64,000 bases of DNA from an uncultured Paracoccaceae bacterium (GCA_947493745.1 CANLSM010000014.1:1-64000); one strand, 5' to 3'. Counted from the stretch's first letter, positions 16,864 through 26,015 are shown. Program-made: numbers and translations. Notes: a model not told the origin generated them from the sequence alone.

Positions 16864-17487
16864 CTATCCCTGCAAGACCCCATGTTCCATCGCATAACGT
16901 GTCAGACCCGCAGTCGAGGATATCCCCAGCTTCTGCTTGATGTTCTTGCGATGTGTCTCGACCGTGCGCACCGAGATGTTGAGCGTGTTGGCAACCTCCT
17001 TGTTGGACTTGCCAAGGGCGAGCTGCAGCAGAACCGTCTGCTCGCGGGAGGTCAGGGTCTCGCGCCCGGTATCGACCTCCATCACCTGTTCCGTGCCGGG
17101 GCAGAGATAGGTCTCGCCCGCATAGACCTTCTCGATCGCGGTGACGATCTCTTCGGTGGGCACATCCTTCAGGACATAGCCACGGGCCCCGTGGCGCATG
17201 GCGGTTGCGATATATTCCGGGCTGTCATGCATCGACAGGATCAGAATGCGCGCATCCGGGTTCTGCTCCAGCATGATCTCGGTAGCCGCAAGCCCCGAGA
17301 CACGCGGCATGTTGAGGTCCATCAGCACGACATCGGGGACATGTTCCCTTGCAGCCGTTAGCGCGTCCTCGCCGTTGGTCGCGGTCGCAATCACGTCGAT
17401 ATGCTCGAATGTTTCCAGAAACCCCCGGACGCCCTCGATGACAAGCGGATGGTCATCGGCCAAAAGCACACGTATCTTCTGTGCCAT
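16864..17487 (-). CDS. LuxR/NarL-type response regulator
   Basis: The protein has 207 residues from ATG 17487 with an aaggaga box. The receiver domain has the acidic pair D11-D12 and phosphoacceptor D57 (LMDLNMP), with the switch Ser in LILSMHD and Lys in VLKDV. The C-terminal LuxR helix-turn-helix (about 145-205) contains LTSREQTVLLQLALGKSNKE and RTVETHRKNI. It is one base away from the preceding kinase stop, so the two are cotranslated partners. The divergent TRAP transporter genes are its likely target, by position. Confidence 0.93.
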   Translation of the reverse strand: MAQKIRVLLADDHPLVIEGVRGFLETFEHIDVIATATNGEDALTAAREHVPDVVLMDLNMPRVSGLAATEIMLEQNPDARILILSMHDSPEYIATAMRHGARGYVLKDVPTEEIVTAIEKVYAGETYLCPGTEQVMEVDTGRETLTSREQTVLLQLALGKSNKEVANTLNISVRTVETHRKNIKQKLGISSTAGLTRYAMEHGVLQG

Positions 17488-17488
17488 G

Positions 17489-18949
17489 TCAGGCAGTCTC
17501 CTTCTTGGATGGCTCGGGCTTGTCAGTGCTTGCCGACAGCAGATGGGTGATCGGAAGGGTCGCCTCGACAACGGTGCTGCCGGGGGTCGAGAGGACCCGC
17601 AGCGTGCCGTTCAGATGCTCCACCCGCTCGGACATGTTCCGCATGCCAAGGCCCCGGTTGTTCTTCTGGCGGCCCTGCGGCATGCCCTTGCCGTTGTCCT
17701 CGATCCGCATGGTCGCGCCGTGGCGGTGACCAAAGAGCTTGAGACTGACCTCGGTGGCCCCTGCATGTCGTTCGATATTGGTCAGCGCCTCCTGTGCCAC
17801 CCGGTAGAGCGCGATCTTCGCGTCATTGGTCATCCGGTTGCGGAAGACCACGGTCTCGAACCGCGTCCTGATGCCGGTGCGGATGGAAAACTCGTCCGTC
17901 AGCGCCTTGAGCGCCGGGCCAAGTCCCAGATCGTCAAGCACACCCGGACGCAGATCACGGCTGATGCGGCGCACTTCCTGGATGGCGGTGTTGAGGCCTT
18001 GGGTGCCCTTTTCGATCCCGTCCGAGATGCCGCCTTTGCCGGTTTTCAGGCGTCGGGCTGTGATGTCGAGCGCATAGCGTACACCGACAAGGATCTGGCT
18101 GATCCCGTCATGCAACTCTCGCGCCACGCGGCCGCGTTCCTCCTCCTGGGTGTCGAAAACGCGCTGGGTGAGTGCCTTGAGCTTGGCATCGGCCAGCCGC
18201 CGCTCGCGGGTGTTGATCAGCAGGCCGGAGATGAAGACCGAAAGAAGGGCGATCAATGTGATGGCGACGATCCAGCGGAAGGTGCGCGATATCCGCGCTT
18301 CGGTATCTGCACGGGCTGCGGCCACATCCCGGATCACGTCGTCAATCCAGATGCCGGTCCCCACTGCCCATCTCCAATCCTGCAGTCCCACCACGTAGGA
18401 GTACATCTCGGCGGTCTCGCCGGTTGATGGCTTGGGCCAGTTGTAGCGGTGATAGCCGCCACCCTGACGCGCGGCTGCGATCAGGTTCTGGACCACCAGA
18501 TCGCCATTGCGGTCCTCGGCATCAATCCAGTTCTTGCCGATGAGGTAGGTCTGCTTGGGGCTGACCAGATTGTTGCCCTCATAGTCATAGACGAAAAAGA
18601 AGCCGTCATTGCCGTAGTTCATGGCCGACAGCACCTGGGTCACGCGCAGCTTGGCCTCTTCGTCGTCGGGTGCGGCGCGGCCATAGATATGGGTGATCGA
18701 GGTCCGGGCGAGGCTCATGTAGTTCACAAGTTCGGCCTGCTTGGCCTCCAGCAGCTTGTCTTCCAGCAACCGGATTTCCTGCTCGGACAGGGCGCGTGCC
18801 TGATAGACCACAAGGGTCGAGATGGCGGCGACCGCCAGAATGAGGGGCAGGGTGGCCAGCAGGAAGAGCTTTCGCCCGTAGCTCAGTTCCAGTCTGAACC
18901 AATGCTCACGGCGCGCGGCTTCATCCTTGGATGACTGCTGATCCTGCAC
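17489..18949 (-). CDS. Cache-domain sensor histidine kinase (NarX/HisKA_3 type)
   Basis: The protein has 486 residues. A membrane segment at about 28-50 and another at 226-246 bracket a periplasmic single-Cache domain (about 55-220; FFFVYDYEGNNLVSPKQ, IGKNWIDAED, WAVGTGIWIDD), the fold that senses small carboxylates. The HisKA_3 dimerisation domain follows with phosphoacceptor H280 in RVARELHDGISQ, then a HATPase_c domain (NIERHAGA, DNGKGMP, RGLGMRNM). Cache kinases next to TRAP dctPQM genes usually sense the transported acid, so I infer a 2-oxo or hydroxy acid ligand. Confidence 0.92.
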   Translation of the reverse strand: MQDQQSSKDEAARREHWFRLELSYGRKLFLLATLPLILAVAAISTLVVYQARALSEQEIRLLEDKLLEAKQAELVNYMSLARTSITHIYGRAAPDDEEAKLRVTQVLSAMNYGNDGFFFVYDYEGNNLVSPKQTYLIGKNWIDAEDRNGDLVVQNLIAAARQGGGYHRYNWPKPSTGETAEMYSYVVGLQDWRWAVGTGIWIDDVIRDVAAARADTEARISRTFRWIVAITLIALLSVFISGLLINTRERRLADAKLKALTQRVFDTQEEERGRVARELHDGISQILVGVRYALDITARRLKTGKGGISDGIEKGTQGLNTAIQEVRRISRDLRPGVLDDLGLGPALKALTDEFSIRTGIRTRFETVVFRNRMTNDAKIALYRVAQEALTNIERHAGATEVSLKLFGHRHGATMRIEDNGKGMPQGRQKNNRGLGMRNMSERVEHLNGTLRVLSTPGSTVVEATLPITHLLSASTDKPEPSKKETA

Positions 18950-19130
18950 GCGGTCCGATACTCCCTACACACCGATAAAATGGGAGGATATATTGTGTGC
19001 AGGGGCAATTCCAACGCTTTGTGTAAAATACGTGTTAATACGGATTTATCTGACCCATGAGAGACACTAGGGTCACCCCACCAATTCGATCCGCCCGTGT
19101 CAAGGCGCGGGCAATAACGGGAGGACAATA
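18950..19130. promoter_or_regulatory. Divergent kinase-dctP promoter region
   Basis: The 181-bp gap carries promoters for both directions. It contains gatatattgtgt (18987-18998), which matches the right half of an NrdR box perfectly and the left half poorly, and aattccaacgctttg shortly after. A closely related arrangement occurs upstream of the Rieske gene at 9039-9067. A regulator site is possible but unassigned. Confidence 0.3.
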
Positions 19131-20213
19131 ATGGATCGTCGTTCATTTCTGAAAAACTCTGCACTTGGCGGCTCGGCCGTTGCAGCCACATCGCTGGCCG
19201 CACCTGCTCTGGCGCAAGGCACCCGGAAGCTGACCATGGTCACATCCTGGGGCCGCGGTCTCGCAGGGGTTTTCGACAGTGCCCAGTACTGCGCCGATGC
19301 CATCAATGCGATGTCCGATGGCGCGCTTGAGGTCGAGATCAAGGCAGCAGGCGAGCTTGTCGGCGCGTTCGAGGTCTTCGACGCCGTATCATCGGGTCAG
19401 GCGGACATGTATCACGCCGCCGACTACTACTTCATCAACCAGCATCCGGCTTATGCGTTCTTCACCTCCGTGCCCTTCGGCATGACGGCGCAGGAACTGC
19501 AGAACTGGTACTACCATATGGGCGGTCACGAGCTGCATGACGAGCTGGGCGAGGTGTTCAACCTCAAATCCTTCCTCGCAGGCAACACCGGCGCGCAGGC
19601 AGGTGGCTGGTTCCGCAAGGAAATCACTTCGGCCGAGGATTTCAACGGTCTGAAATTCCGCATGCCCGGCCTTGGCGGTCAGGTGCTGGGTGAACTGGGC
19701 GCATCGGTACAGAACCTTCCCGGTGCGGAAGTCTATCAGGCGCTGGCCTCTGGCGCGCTTGACGGAACCGAGTGGATCGGCCCCTGGGCGGATGAGAAAG
19801 CCGGTTTCCAGGAGATCACCAAGACCTACTATACCGCTGGTATGCATGAGCCGGGCGCGGGCCTGTCGCTTGCCACCAACCGGGAGGTATTTGACAGCCT
19901 GTCGCCTGCCCATCAGGCAATTATCGAGAACACCTCTGCGGCGGCACACTCGATCAATCTGGCCCTCTTCCTCGCCAATAACGGTGCGGCTCTTGAGCGT
20001 CTGCAGTCAGGTGGCGTGAACATCCTGGAATTCCCTGACGCGGTCTGGGACAGCTTCGGTGGTGCGGCTGCCAAGGTGAACGAGCAGTACATGGGCGATG
20101 AGCTCTATGCGAAAATTCATGCCTCCTATCAGGACAGCATGAAGAAATCGTCGGCCTGGATCCAGAAATCCTCGGGCACATACACGGCACAGCGCGACCG
20201 CGTTCTGGGCTAA
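19131..20213 (+). CDS. dctP: TRAP transporter solute-binding protein (2-oxo acid, TakP-like)
   Basis: The protein has 360 residues with a twin-arginine signal (MDRRSFLKNSALGG, cleavage near ALAQG). The ligand-binding blocks GLKFRMPGLGGQVLGELG and LASGALDGTEWIGPWADE match the TakP-like group, in which Arg and Trp bind the carboxylate and the 2-oxo oxygen. It would work in the periplasm, delivering pyruvate-like or other 2-oxo/2-hydroxy monocarboxylates to DctQM. A hairpin after the gene probably keeps its mRNA more abundant than the permease message. Confidence 0.9.
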   Translation: MDRRSFLKNSALGGSAVAATSLAAPALAQGTRKLTMVTSWGRGLAGVFDSAQYCADAINAMSDGALEVEIKAAGELVGAFEVFDAVSSGQADMYHAADYYFINQHPAYAFFTSVPFGMTAQELQNWYYHMGGHELHDELGEVFNLKSFLAGNTGAQAGGWFRKEITSAEDFNGLKFRMPGLGGQVLGELGASVQNLPGAEVYQALASGALDGTEWIGPWADEKAGFQEITKTYYTAGMHEPGAGLSLATNREVFDSLSPAHQAIIENTSAAAHSINLALFLANNGAALERLQSGGVNILEFPDAVWDSFGGAAAKVNEQYMGDELYAKIHASYQDSMKKSSAWIQKSSGTYTAQRDRVLG

Positions 20214-20234
20214 GCGAAGCGATCTGCAAACTTT

Positions 20235-20259
20235 CCCTCCCCGGACCAGCCGGGGAGGG
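20235..20259 (+). terminator. Hairpin between dctP and dctQ
   Basis: A perfect 10-bp stem, ccctccccgg / ccggggaggg, with a 5-base loop and no T run. Such structures after binding-protein genes commonly protect the upstream mRNA end or partly terminate, so that binding protein exceeds permease. Confidence 0.65.
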
Positions 20260-20303
20260 TTCAAGCTGCTCGACAGAGGCGGCGTGGGCGAGGAAACATT
20301 CTC

Positions 20304-21200
20304 ATGCTTGATGGGCTGATCTGGTTTTTCACCAACCTTTTCATGGGCTTCGTGAATATTTTTAAAGCGATATACACGGCACCGACCTGGCTGAACTGGG
20401 GCGACAAGACCAATCTGGGCACCTTCATCTATTATGGCGGATCGGTCGAGTTTTTTTTCGTGGTCCTCGATCTCTTCCTTCTCGTTCTGGTGATCGGGCT
20501 GATCTACCGCAACTTCCTGTGGGGGGTCGTACGGGTTCTGGAGGGGTTTGCCAACACCACCGGCCGGTTCTTCGCCTGGGCCGGGCTGGCGATGGTTCTC
20601 CAGCAGATCATGATCATCTTCCTGCAACGGATCTTCCGGGTGTCGGAAATCTCTTTCGGCCCGTTCGGCACGGTCTTCACTCGTGATCTGAGCTGGTGGT
20701 CAGAAGAACTCAAGCTTTATAACGCAATGATCGTAACCCTTTGCTGCGCCTATACTTTCGTGCAAGGCGGCCATGTGCGGGTCGATCTGTTCTATGCCGG
20801 GATGCGGCATGGATCGAAGCGGGTGGTGGACATGCTGGGCTCGCTCTTCTTCATCATGCCGGTGGCCGTCATCACCTGGCTTTTCGGCTGGTTCTTCCTG
20901 TGGCGGCATCTGGTGACGCCCAAGATCAACACCACCGAAAAGCTGGAGATCATCGCGCGCAAATCCAAGCTGATGAAATGGAATGTGGAGACCATAGGCT
21001 TCTCGCCAAACGGGTTTGATGCCTATTTCCTCTTCAAGGTGCTGCTGGTGGCCTTTGCGGGCATGATGTTCATCCAGGCCTGCGCGTTCTTCTACCGCTC
21101 TCTGCTTGAATATCTCGAAGGGCCAGAGAGCGCGGGCAAGTATCTCGACAAAGACCAACTCGAAGACGACCTGGCTGAAACGGTCGCTGAAATCCACTAG
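20304..21200 (+). CDS. dctQ: TRAP transporter small permease (DctQ), extended
   Basis: The protein has 298 residues, longer than the common DctQ length of 160-200. The DctQ core with its four membrane helices lies around residues 85-270 (RFFAWAGLAMVLQQIMIIF, 'NAMIVTLCCAYTFVQGGHVRVDLFY', 'GSLFFIMPVAVITWLFGWFF'). The G-x-V-x-V-D-L pattern is the family hallmark. The extra N-terminal part has a further hydrophobic segment (about 45-65, FFFVVLDLFLLVLVIGLIY). It forms the membrane complex with DctM; the 11-base gap to the next gene supports cotranslation. Confidence 0.88.
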   Translation: MLDGLIWFFTNLFMGFVNIFKAIYTAPTWLNWGDKTNLGTFIYYGGSVEFFFVVLDLFLLVLVIGLIYRNFLWGVVRVLEGFANTTGRFFAWAGLAMVLQQIMIIFLQRIFRVSEISFGPFGTVFTRDLSWWSEELKLYNAMIVTLCCAYTFVQGGHVRVDLFYAGMRHGSKRVVDMLGSLFFIMPVAVITWLFGWFFLWRHLVTPKINTTEKLEIIARKSKLMKWNVETIGFSPNGFDAYFLFKVLLVAFAGMMFIQACAFFYRSLLEYLEGPESAGKYLDKDQLEDDLAETVAEIH

Positions 21201-21211
21201 GGGTAGGGCAT

Positions 21212-23572
21212 ATGTTATTCGGACTTGATGGCGTCGAGATCGGCCTGATCATCGTATTTGCCTGCCTGTTCTCGGGCATCATGTCGGGCTTTCCGGTGGC
21301 CTTCGCCATCGGCGGATCGGCCCTGATTTCCTTCGCCATCATTGCCTCGCTCGACTCCTCGGGCCTGCTGGTCAAGGAGGTGCTCGACACGTCGAGTGTG
21401 GAATACCAGGCGCTGATTGCCGAAGGCGTCAAACGCGAGGCGATCAGTCATTTCCGATACCCTGAATTGCCGCAGGTGACCGAGGCCCTGCTCGCGGGTG
21501 GGTGGGAGACGGTGCTGAACCGCAACCTGTCCTTCATCGTCAACCGGATGAACGAGCGGGTGCTGGGCGGCCCGTCCATCGAGACCCTGCTGGCCGTTGC
21601 TATGTTCGTCCTGATGGGCATCACGCTGGAACGTTCCAAGATTGCCAATGACCTGCTGACCACCATGGCGCGGGTCTTCGGCCCGCTGCCCGGCGGGCTG
21701 GCTGTTTCGATTGTTGTGGTCGGCGCTTTCCTGGCGGCCTCCACCGGGATCGTTGGTGCGACAGTCGTCACCATGGGGCTGCTCGCGCTGCCCACGATGC
21801 TGCGCAACAACTATTCACCTGAACTGGCTACAGGCGTCATTGCGGCCTCGGGCACGCTGGGGCAGATCATCCCGCCCTCGATTGTGATCGTGCTGCTGGG
21901 CACACTGGCGGGCGATCTTTATGCAACCGCGCAGGAGGAACGCGCGGCCAGCGTGGGGTGTTCGGATGCGCTCACCTATCTGGGCGAGCCTGCGGTCCTG
22001 TCGGTCGGCACGCTCTTTCAGGCGGCGATCATTCCGGGTGTCATGCTGGCTGTGCTTTATGCGGCCTATGCCTTCGGCTTTGCCCTTCTGCGGCCCGAGA
22101 AGGCGCCGCCGATCCCGGCCGCCGATCAGGTTGAGCGTGGCGGTGGACGCTATCATGGCCTGATCTGGTTCCTTGCCGTGCCCATCGGCATAATTGTCGT
22201 TGCCATTGGCATGAGCAATTTCAATCTGGCGGGCTCGCAGTCGCTTCAGGTCAGTTCCATCGCGGCCCAGACGCAGGAGCTTGATCTGCGCACCAATGTC
22301 AGCGACAGCTGCAAGGCCTCGATGATCGAGTTGCACGGGCAGGAGCGCTGGGACGCATCTGTCGCGTTGCAGGAGGTCGTTAATGCTGCCGGTGGCGCGC
22401 AGTCGCAGGAAGATCGCGAACTGAGCCCCGAGGAACTGGTGCAGGCGCGGCTGGCGCTTCTGGAGAATGCGGCCCCCATCGGAACCGGCGTTCTGATCGT
22501 GACGGTCCTTCTGGCACTTGTGCTGACAACGGCCTGGGGGGTTGCGCCGACCGCCTCGCCGGGACCGCTGCTGATTGGTGCCGGGGCGATTGCGGTCATG
22601 CTGTTGCTGGATGTCTTTGCCATCGGACCGCTGACCTCGCCCGGTGTCACACTGCTGATCCTTCTGATCCCGTTCGCGGTGCTCTGCTATGGCTTGAAAT
22701 TCGCGGCTGCCCGGATCGGGCAGAACGAGCTGCTGCGCGTCGTCTTCCCGCCGCTGGTGCTGATCGTGGCGGTCCTCGGCTCGATCCTGGGCGGCATCAC
22801 CAACCCGACACCGGCTGCCGCACTTGGCGCGGGCGGGGCGATCATGCTGGCCGCCTATCGCAAGCTGGAGGAACAGCAGAAATCCGGCCGCATCATCATC
22901 ATGGCCACCTTTGCCATGGTCATCATGCTGCTTTTCGGGGTGAATTTCGATCTGCGCGTGAATATCGAGGAGGTCAGTTTCGAGAACTGGGTCGCCTATC
23001 TGATCGCGCAGGCCGCCTATATCTTCGCCATGGGCGGGCTGGTCTATGCGTGTTTCGTGCTCTATGGCGGCCGTGTGCTGAGCCCGGTGGTGCGCGAGAC
23101 CGCCAAGGTCACCTCGATGGTCTTTGCAATCCTCATCGGCAGCCAGATGCTCAACCTCGTCGTGATCTCGTTTGGCGGTGAGCACTACATTCAGGAGTTC
23201 CTGCGCTCGTTTGACCGCGAATGGCTGGTTTTCCTGATCGTGATGCTGGTGCTCTTCATCCTCGGCTTCGTCCTCGACTTCCTGGAGATCATCTACATCG
23301 TTATCCCGATTGTCGGCCCCGTCATCTATGGTGGCACGATGGATCCCAAATGGGTGACGATCATGATCGCGGTGAACCTGCAGACGAGCTTCCTCACCCC
23401 ACCGTTTGGCTTCGCGCTCTTCTATCTGCGCGGTGTGGCCCCTGCGAGTGTCACCACCGGCCACATCTACCGCGGCGTGATCCCCTTCGTGCTGATCCAG
23501 GTGGCGGGACTGGCGCTCTTGTGGAGCTTCCCGTCGATCGTGACCATCGTGCCGGACCTGCTGGCGCGGTAA
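21212..23572 (+). CDS. dctM: TRAP transporter large permease (DctM), unusually long
   Basis: The protein has 786 residues against about 430 for ordinary DctM. The recognisable halves are an N-terminal part (IGLIIVFACLFSGIMSGFPV; then MGITLERSKIANDLL and ASGTLGQIIPPSIVIVLLG) and a C-terminal part (LGFVLDFLEIIYIVIPIVGP, NLQTSFLTPPFGFALFYLRG). Between them, and in an early loop, lie insertions: about 70 polar residues after the first helix and roughly 300 residues around 290-590 that hold a soluble acidic part (DLRTNVSDSCKAS onward) plus extra membrane helices. The function is Na+-driven import with DctP and DctQ. Confidence 0.9.
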   Translation: MLFGLDGVEIGLIIVFACLFSGIMSGFPVAFAIGGSALISFAIIASLDSSGLLVKEVLDTSSVEYQALIAEGVKREAISHFRYPELPQVTEALLAGGWETVLNRNLSFIVNRMNERVLGGPSIETLLAVAMFVLMGITLERSKIANDLLTTMARVFGPLPGGLAVSIVVVGAFLAASTGIVGATVVTMGLLALPTMLRNNYSPELATGVIAASGTLGQIIPPSIVIVLLGTLAGDLYATAQEERAASVGCSDALTYLGEPAVLSVGTLFQAAIIPGVMLAVLYAAYAFGFALLRPEKAPPIPAADQVERGGGRYHGLIWFLAVPIGIIVVAIGMSNFNLAGSQSLQVSSIAAQTQELDLRTNVSDSCKASMIELHGQERWDASVALQEVVNAAGGAQSQEDRELSPEELVQARLALLENAAPIGTGVLIVTVLLALVLTTAWGVAPTASPGPLLIGAGAIAVMLLLDVFAIGPLTSPGVTLLILLIPFAVLCYGLKFAAARIGQNELLRVVFPPLVLIVAVLGSILGGITNPTPAAALGAGGAIMLAAYRKLEEQQKSGRIIIMATFAMVIMLLFGVNFDLRVNIEEVSFENWVAYLIAQAAYIFAMGGLVYACFVLYGGRVLSPVVRETAKVTSMVFAILIGSQMLNLVVISFGGEHYIQEFLRSFDREWLVFLIVMLVLFILGFVLDFLEIIYIVIPIVGPVIYGGTMDPKWVTIMIAVNLQTSFLTPPFGFALFYLRGVAPASVTTGHIYRGVIPFVLIQVAGLALLWSFPSIVTIVPDLLAR

Positions 23573-23581
23573 CTATCTGAC

Positions 23582-23611
23582 GCCACACCCGCATTTGAAA
23601 GTGGGTGTGGC
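23582..23611 (+). terminator. Hairpin after dctM
   Basis: gccacaccc and gggtgtggc form a 9-bp stem with a 12-base loop nine bases after the dctM stop. There is no T run, so termination strength is uncertain. Confidence 0.6.
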
Positions 23612-23780
23612 CTGAGTTCGGGCGGATTGAAGCGGCTCGCTCACCCTGTCCCCGACACTCCAAGCTGTTTTGCAGAAGATCGCACAGATCGGGTATCATA
23701 ACCGCATAGGTTGATTTCGCTGCCTGAAACGCGTCGGTATCTGTCGATTAATTGTCAAAACTGCATTTTGTGAGGTTTCC

Positions 23781-24512
23781 ATGTCTGCTTTAGAGAATAT
23801 TACCCGCTTTGCCGAACCGGCTTTCAAATGGATTGGTTGGGTTGGAGGACTTCTAATAACCGTCCTCACACTGGCCTTCTTTGCCGGAGATCATTGGACA
23901 ACCTGGTCGAAGGTGAGGCAAGCAGAGAAAGAGGGTACCGTATTGTTCGCCAGCGCGGATTTCGCTGATGAATTGTCGGCAAGATTGGACGGCCTTGAAA
24001 GGGCACTTGGCCGGACAGACAGCGCCGATGGAAGTGTCACGACGAGGGTTGATCAGTTGGCGGGCCATGTGGGTCGCAACCGTGATCGGTTAGCCGTCGT
24101 GGAGACGGCTGTCTCTCAAATGATCACGACTGACGATGTAGAGGGCATTGTTTTGGACGCGAGTGCCGGATCGGACCCAAAGCTGGTCGTGCAGTCCGGG
24201 GAAGTTGAAATTCACTATGAAAATCAACCTGAACTGTTGATGGACAGCTACGATGCGGATGGGCACTGCATTGCGGGCGAGCGCGCATATCGGGGAATTG
24301 TCAAAGCCTGGCAACCATTTGATCAGGAGTTCAAGCTCGAGCCCAAGGTCGTCATGGGCCTGTCGTCGTTGGGGGTCGATCACAAAAGCGAGCTTCGAAT
24401 TGACCTGGTGGTCAACACTGTCAAGAAGGACGGCTTTTTCTACAGCTTCTACACTTGGTGCAACACACGGGTGTATGCGGCGAGAGGGGCTTGGGTTGCT
24501 GTTGGCCAATAG
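23781..24512 (+). CDS. Membrane-anchored protein with C-terminal H-type lectin domain
   Basis: The protein has 243 residues. It has one N-terminal membrane segment (about 15-36, WIGWVGGLLITVLTLAFFAG), then a polar, probably coiled-coil stalk (about 55-115), then a C-terminal domain whose pattern 'PKVVMGLSSLGVDHKSELRI', DGFFYSFYTWCNTRVYAARG and AWVAVG fits the H-type lectin fold known from snail agglutinin and discoidins (a carbohydrate-binding beta-sandwich that trimerises). It stands alone, with no partner gene. A role in binding surface glycans is inferred; no ligand residues can be assigned from sequence alone. Confidence 0.68.
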   Translation: MSALENITRFAEPAFKWIGWVGGLLITVLTLAFFAGDHWTTWSKVRQAEKEGTVLFASADFADELSARLDGLERALGRTDSADGSVTTRVDQLAGHVGRNRDRLAVVETAVSQMITTDDVEGIVLDASAGSDPKLVVQSGEVEIHYENQPELLMDSYDADGHCIAGERAYRGIVKAWQPFDQEFKLEPKVVMGLSSLGVDHKSELRIDLVVNTVKKDGFFYSFYTWCNTRVYAARGAWVAVGQ

Positions 24513-24581
24513 CCCGGCAGATGTGCCGCGCTTACAGGGATGGGTTAGCTCTCGAAGGACCGGGCCATCCGCGCAGGTTGG

Positions 24582-25397
24582 CTACTTCGCCGTATCCGGC
24601 AGATATATCGCCGCGACCTGCTCTGCGATCGGATCGTTTTCGAGCGGCTGTTCCGCCGGTGCGGTTTCGGAGCCGTCCGTCCGGCGCCATTGGCCGCTCT
24701 TGAAGATCTGCAGGGGCCGGTAGCGTGCCTTGTAGTCCATCTTGCGCGAGCCCGGCACCCAGTAGCCCAGATAGACGTAGTCCAGACCCGCATCGCGGGC
24801 GATGTCGATGTGATCGAGGATGATATAGGCTCCGAGGCTGTCATTCGCGCGTGTCGGCTCGAAGAACGAATAGACCATCGAGAGACCGTCCGAGAGCACA
24901 TCCGTCAGGCAGACAGCGATCAGGTCGCGGCCCTGGGGCGTCTCCTCGTAGTATTCGACGACGCGGCTGGGGACGGGGGTTTCCTCGATCATCGCGGCGA
25001 ATTCGTAGATATCCATATCCGCCATGCCGCCATCGGAGTGGCGGCTGTCGAGATACCGGCGGAAGAGGTCGTACTGATCCTCGGTGGCCCAGGGCGCGCG
25101 CGCCTCGCGGATCAGATGCCGGTTGCGTTTCAGAACCCGTTTCTGGGACTTTGACGGCGCGAACTCATTGACAACGATCCGGGCCGACATGCACGCGACG
25201 CAATCCGCGCAGGAGGGACGATAGAGAACGTTCTGGGAGCGCCGAAAACCCTGGCGTGAGAGGACATCATTGAGGTCCTGTGCCCGGTCGCCCTGCAGCG
25301 CCGTGAAGAGCTTGCGCTCGACCTTGCCGTCGAGATACGGGCAGGGCTGGGGAGCCGTCACATAGAATTGCGGCGTTTGTGGCAGCGAATGGCGCAT
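24582..25397 (-). CDS. bpt: Leucyl/arginyl-tRNA--protein transferase (Bpt/Ate1 family)
   Basis: The protein has 271 residues. The N-terminal [19 protein letters not shown] and [12 protein letters not shown] blocks carry the conserved cysteines of the ATE_N domain; the C-terminal ATE_C domain contains [20 protein letters not shown] and PLQIF. The enzyme adds leucine (Bpt type) to N-terminal Asp or Glu, marking proteins for the ClpS/ClpAP N-end rule. The start codon is the usual MRHSLP and lies in the right arm of an inverted repeat. Confidence 0.93.
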   Translation of the reverse strand: MRHSLPQTPQFYVTAPQPCPYLDGKVERKLFTALQGDRAQDLNDVLSRQGFRRSQNVLYRPSCADCVACMSARIVVNEFAPSKSQKRVLKRNRHLIREARAPWATEDQYDLFRRYLDSRHSDGGMADMDIYEFAAMIEETPVPSRVVEYYEETPQGRDLIAVCLTDVLSDGLSMVYSFFEPTRANDSLGAYIILDHIDIARDAGLDYVYLGYWVPGSRKMDYKARYRPLQIFKSGQWRRTDGSETAPAEQPLENDPIAEQVAAIYLPDTAK

Positions 25398-25430
25398 CTT
25401 CGTAAGCAGTTTCCCTTGGTTACGAAGATG
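25395..25430 (-). promoter_or_regulatory. Inverted repeat enclosing the bpt start codon
   Basis: The 11-base arms catcttcgtaa and ttacgaagatg are perfectly complementary across a 14-base loop. Read on the minus strand, the final ATG of the right arm is the bpt start codon and the loop contains the only Shine-Dalgarno-like sequence (aaggga). In mRNA this hairpin would sequester the start codon; as DNA it could be a dimeric operator. Confidence 0.6.
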
Positions 25431-25460
25431 CTAACAGGCAGCCGCAAGTTTAGGCAATCT

Positions 25461-25934
25461 TTAATCGATTGGACGATTAATGATCGCCGTGCCGAGCACC
25501 AGATCGGGCAGGTTTTGCCCGCGCGCCGTCGCGAGAATGGCAATCGCGCTGAGCAACCAGCCAACAAAAGTGGCCGTCACCAGCAACATTGCGCCCGAAT
25601 GGATCGCTGCGGTCTGGGTGTCGAACGTGTCGCCATCATGGGCGCGATACTGGATGCCCAGAAACCGCATTCCGGGTGTGGCCGACCATTTTGCCAGCGA
25701 CACGGTGCGGTAGCCGAATGCAAAGGCCAGAAAAACCAGCGGAGCCATCAGAAAGCCAAGGCCCAGCGTGAAGACGCCGATCAGGATGATGGTGAAAAGA
25801 CCCGCGACCGAGATCAGAAGGCCGTCAACCACCCAGGCCACGATGCGCCTGAAGAGGACGCCCTTGTAGAACTGGCGGTCGTAATCCGGGTCGGGCAGGC
25901 CGCTTGCGGGAGTGAAATATGACATATCGGTCAT
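25461..25934 (-). CDS. RDD-family membrane protein
   Basis: The protein has 157 residues. The RDD domain covers most of it: FRRIVAWVVDGLLISVAGLF with the R..D pattern in helix 1, two further hydrophobic stretches, and 'LATARGQNLPDLVLGTAII' near the end, close to the family's R...HD..aGT signature. RDD proteins are small inner-membrane proteins, some acting in ion transport; the function here is unknown. It lies upstream of bpt on the same strand with 63 bases between. A second in-frame ATG at 25925 is possible. Confidence 0.85.
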   Translation of the reverse strand: MTDMSYFTPASGLPDPDYDRQFYKGVLFRRIVAWVVDGLLISVAGLFTIILIGVFTLGLGFLMAPLVFLAFAFGYRTVSLAKWSATPGMRFLGIQYRAHDGDTFDTQTAAIHSGAMLLVTATFVGWLLSAIAILATARGQNLPDLVLGTAIINRPID

Positions 25935-26015
25935 TTGGGACTGTCCATCGTTGAGATCAAGGTGAAACTGGGGCGTCCTGCCTGCGGGAAGGGGTGCAGG
26001 CAGGACGGATCCGGA

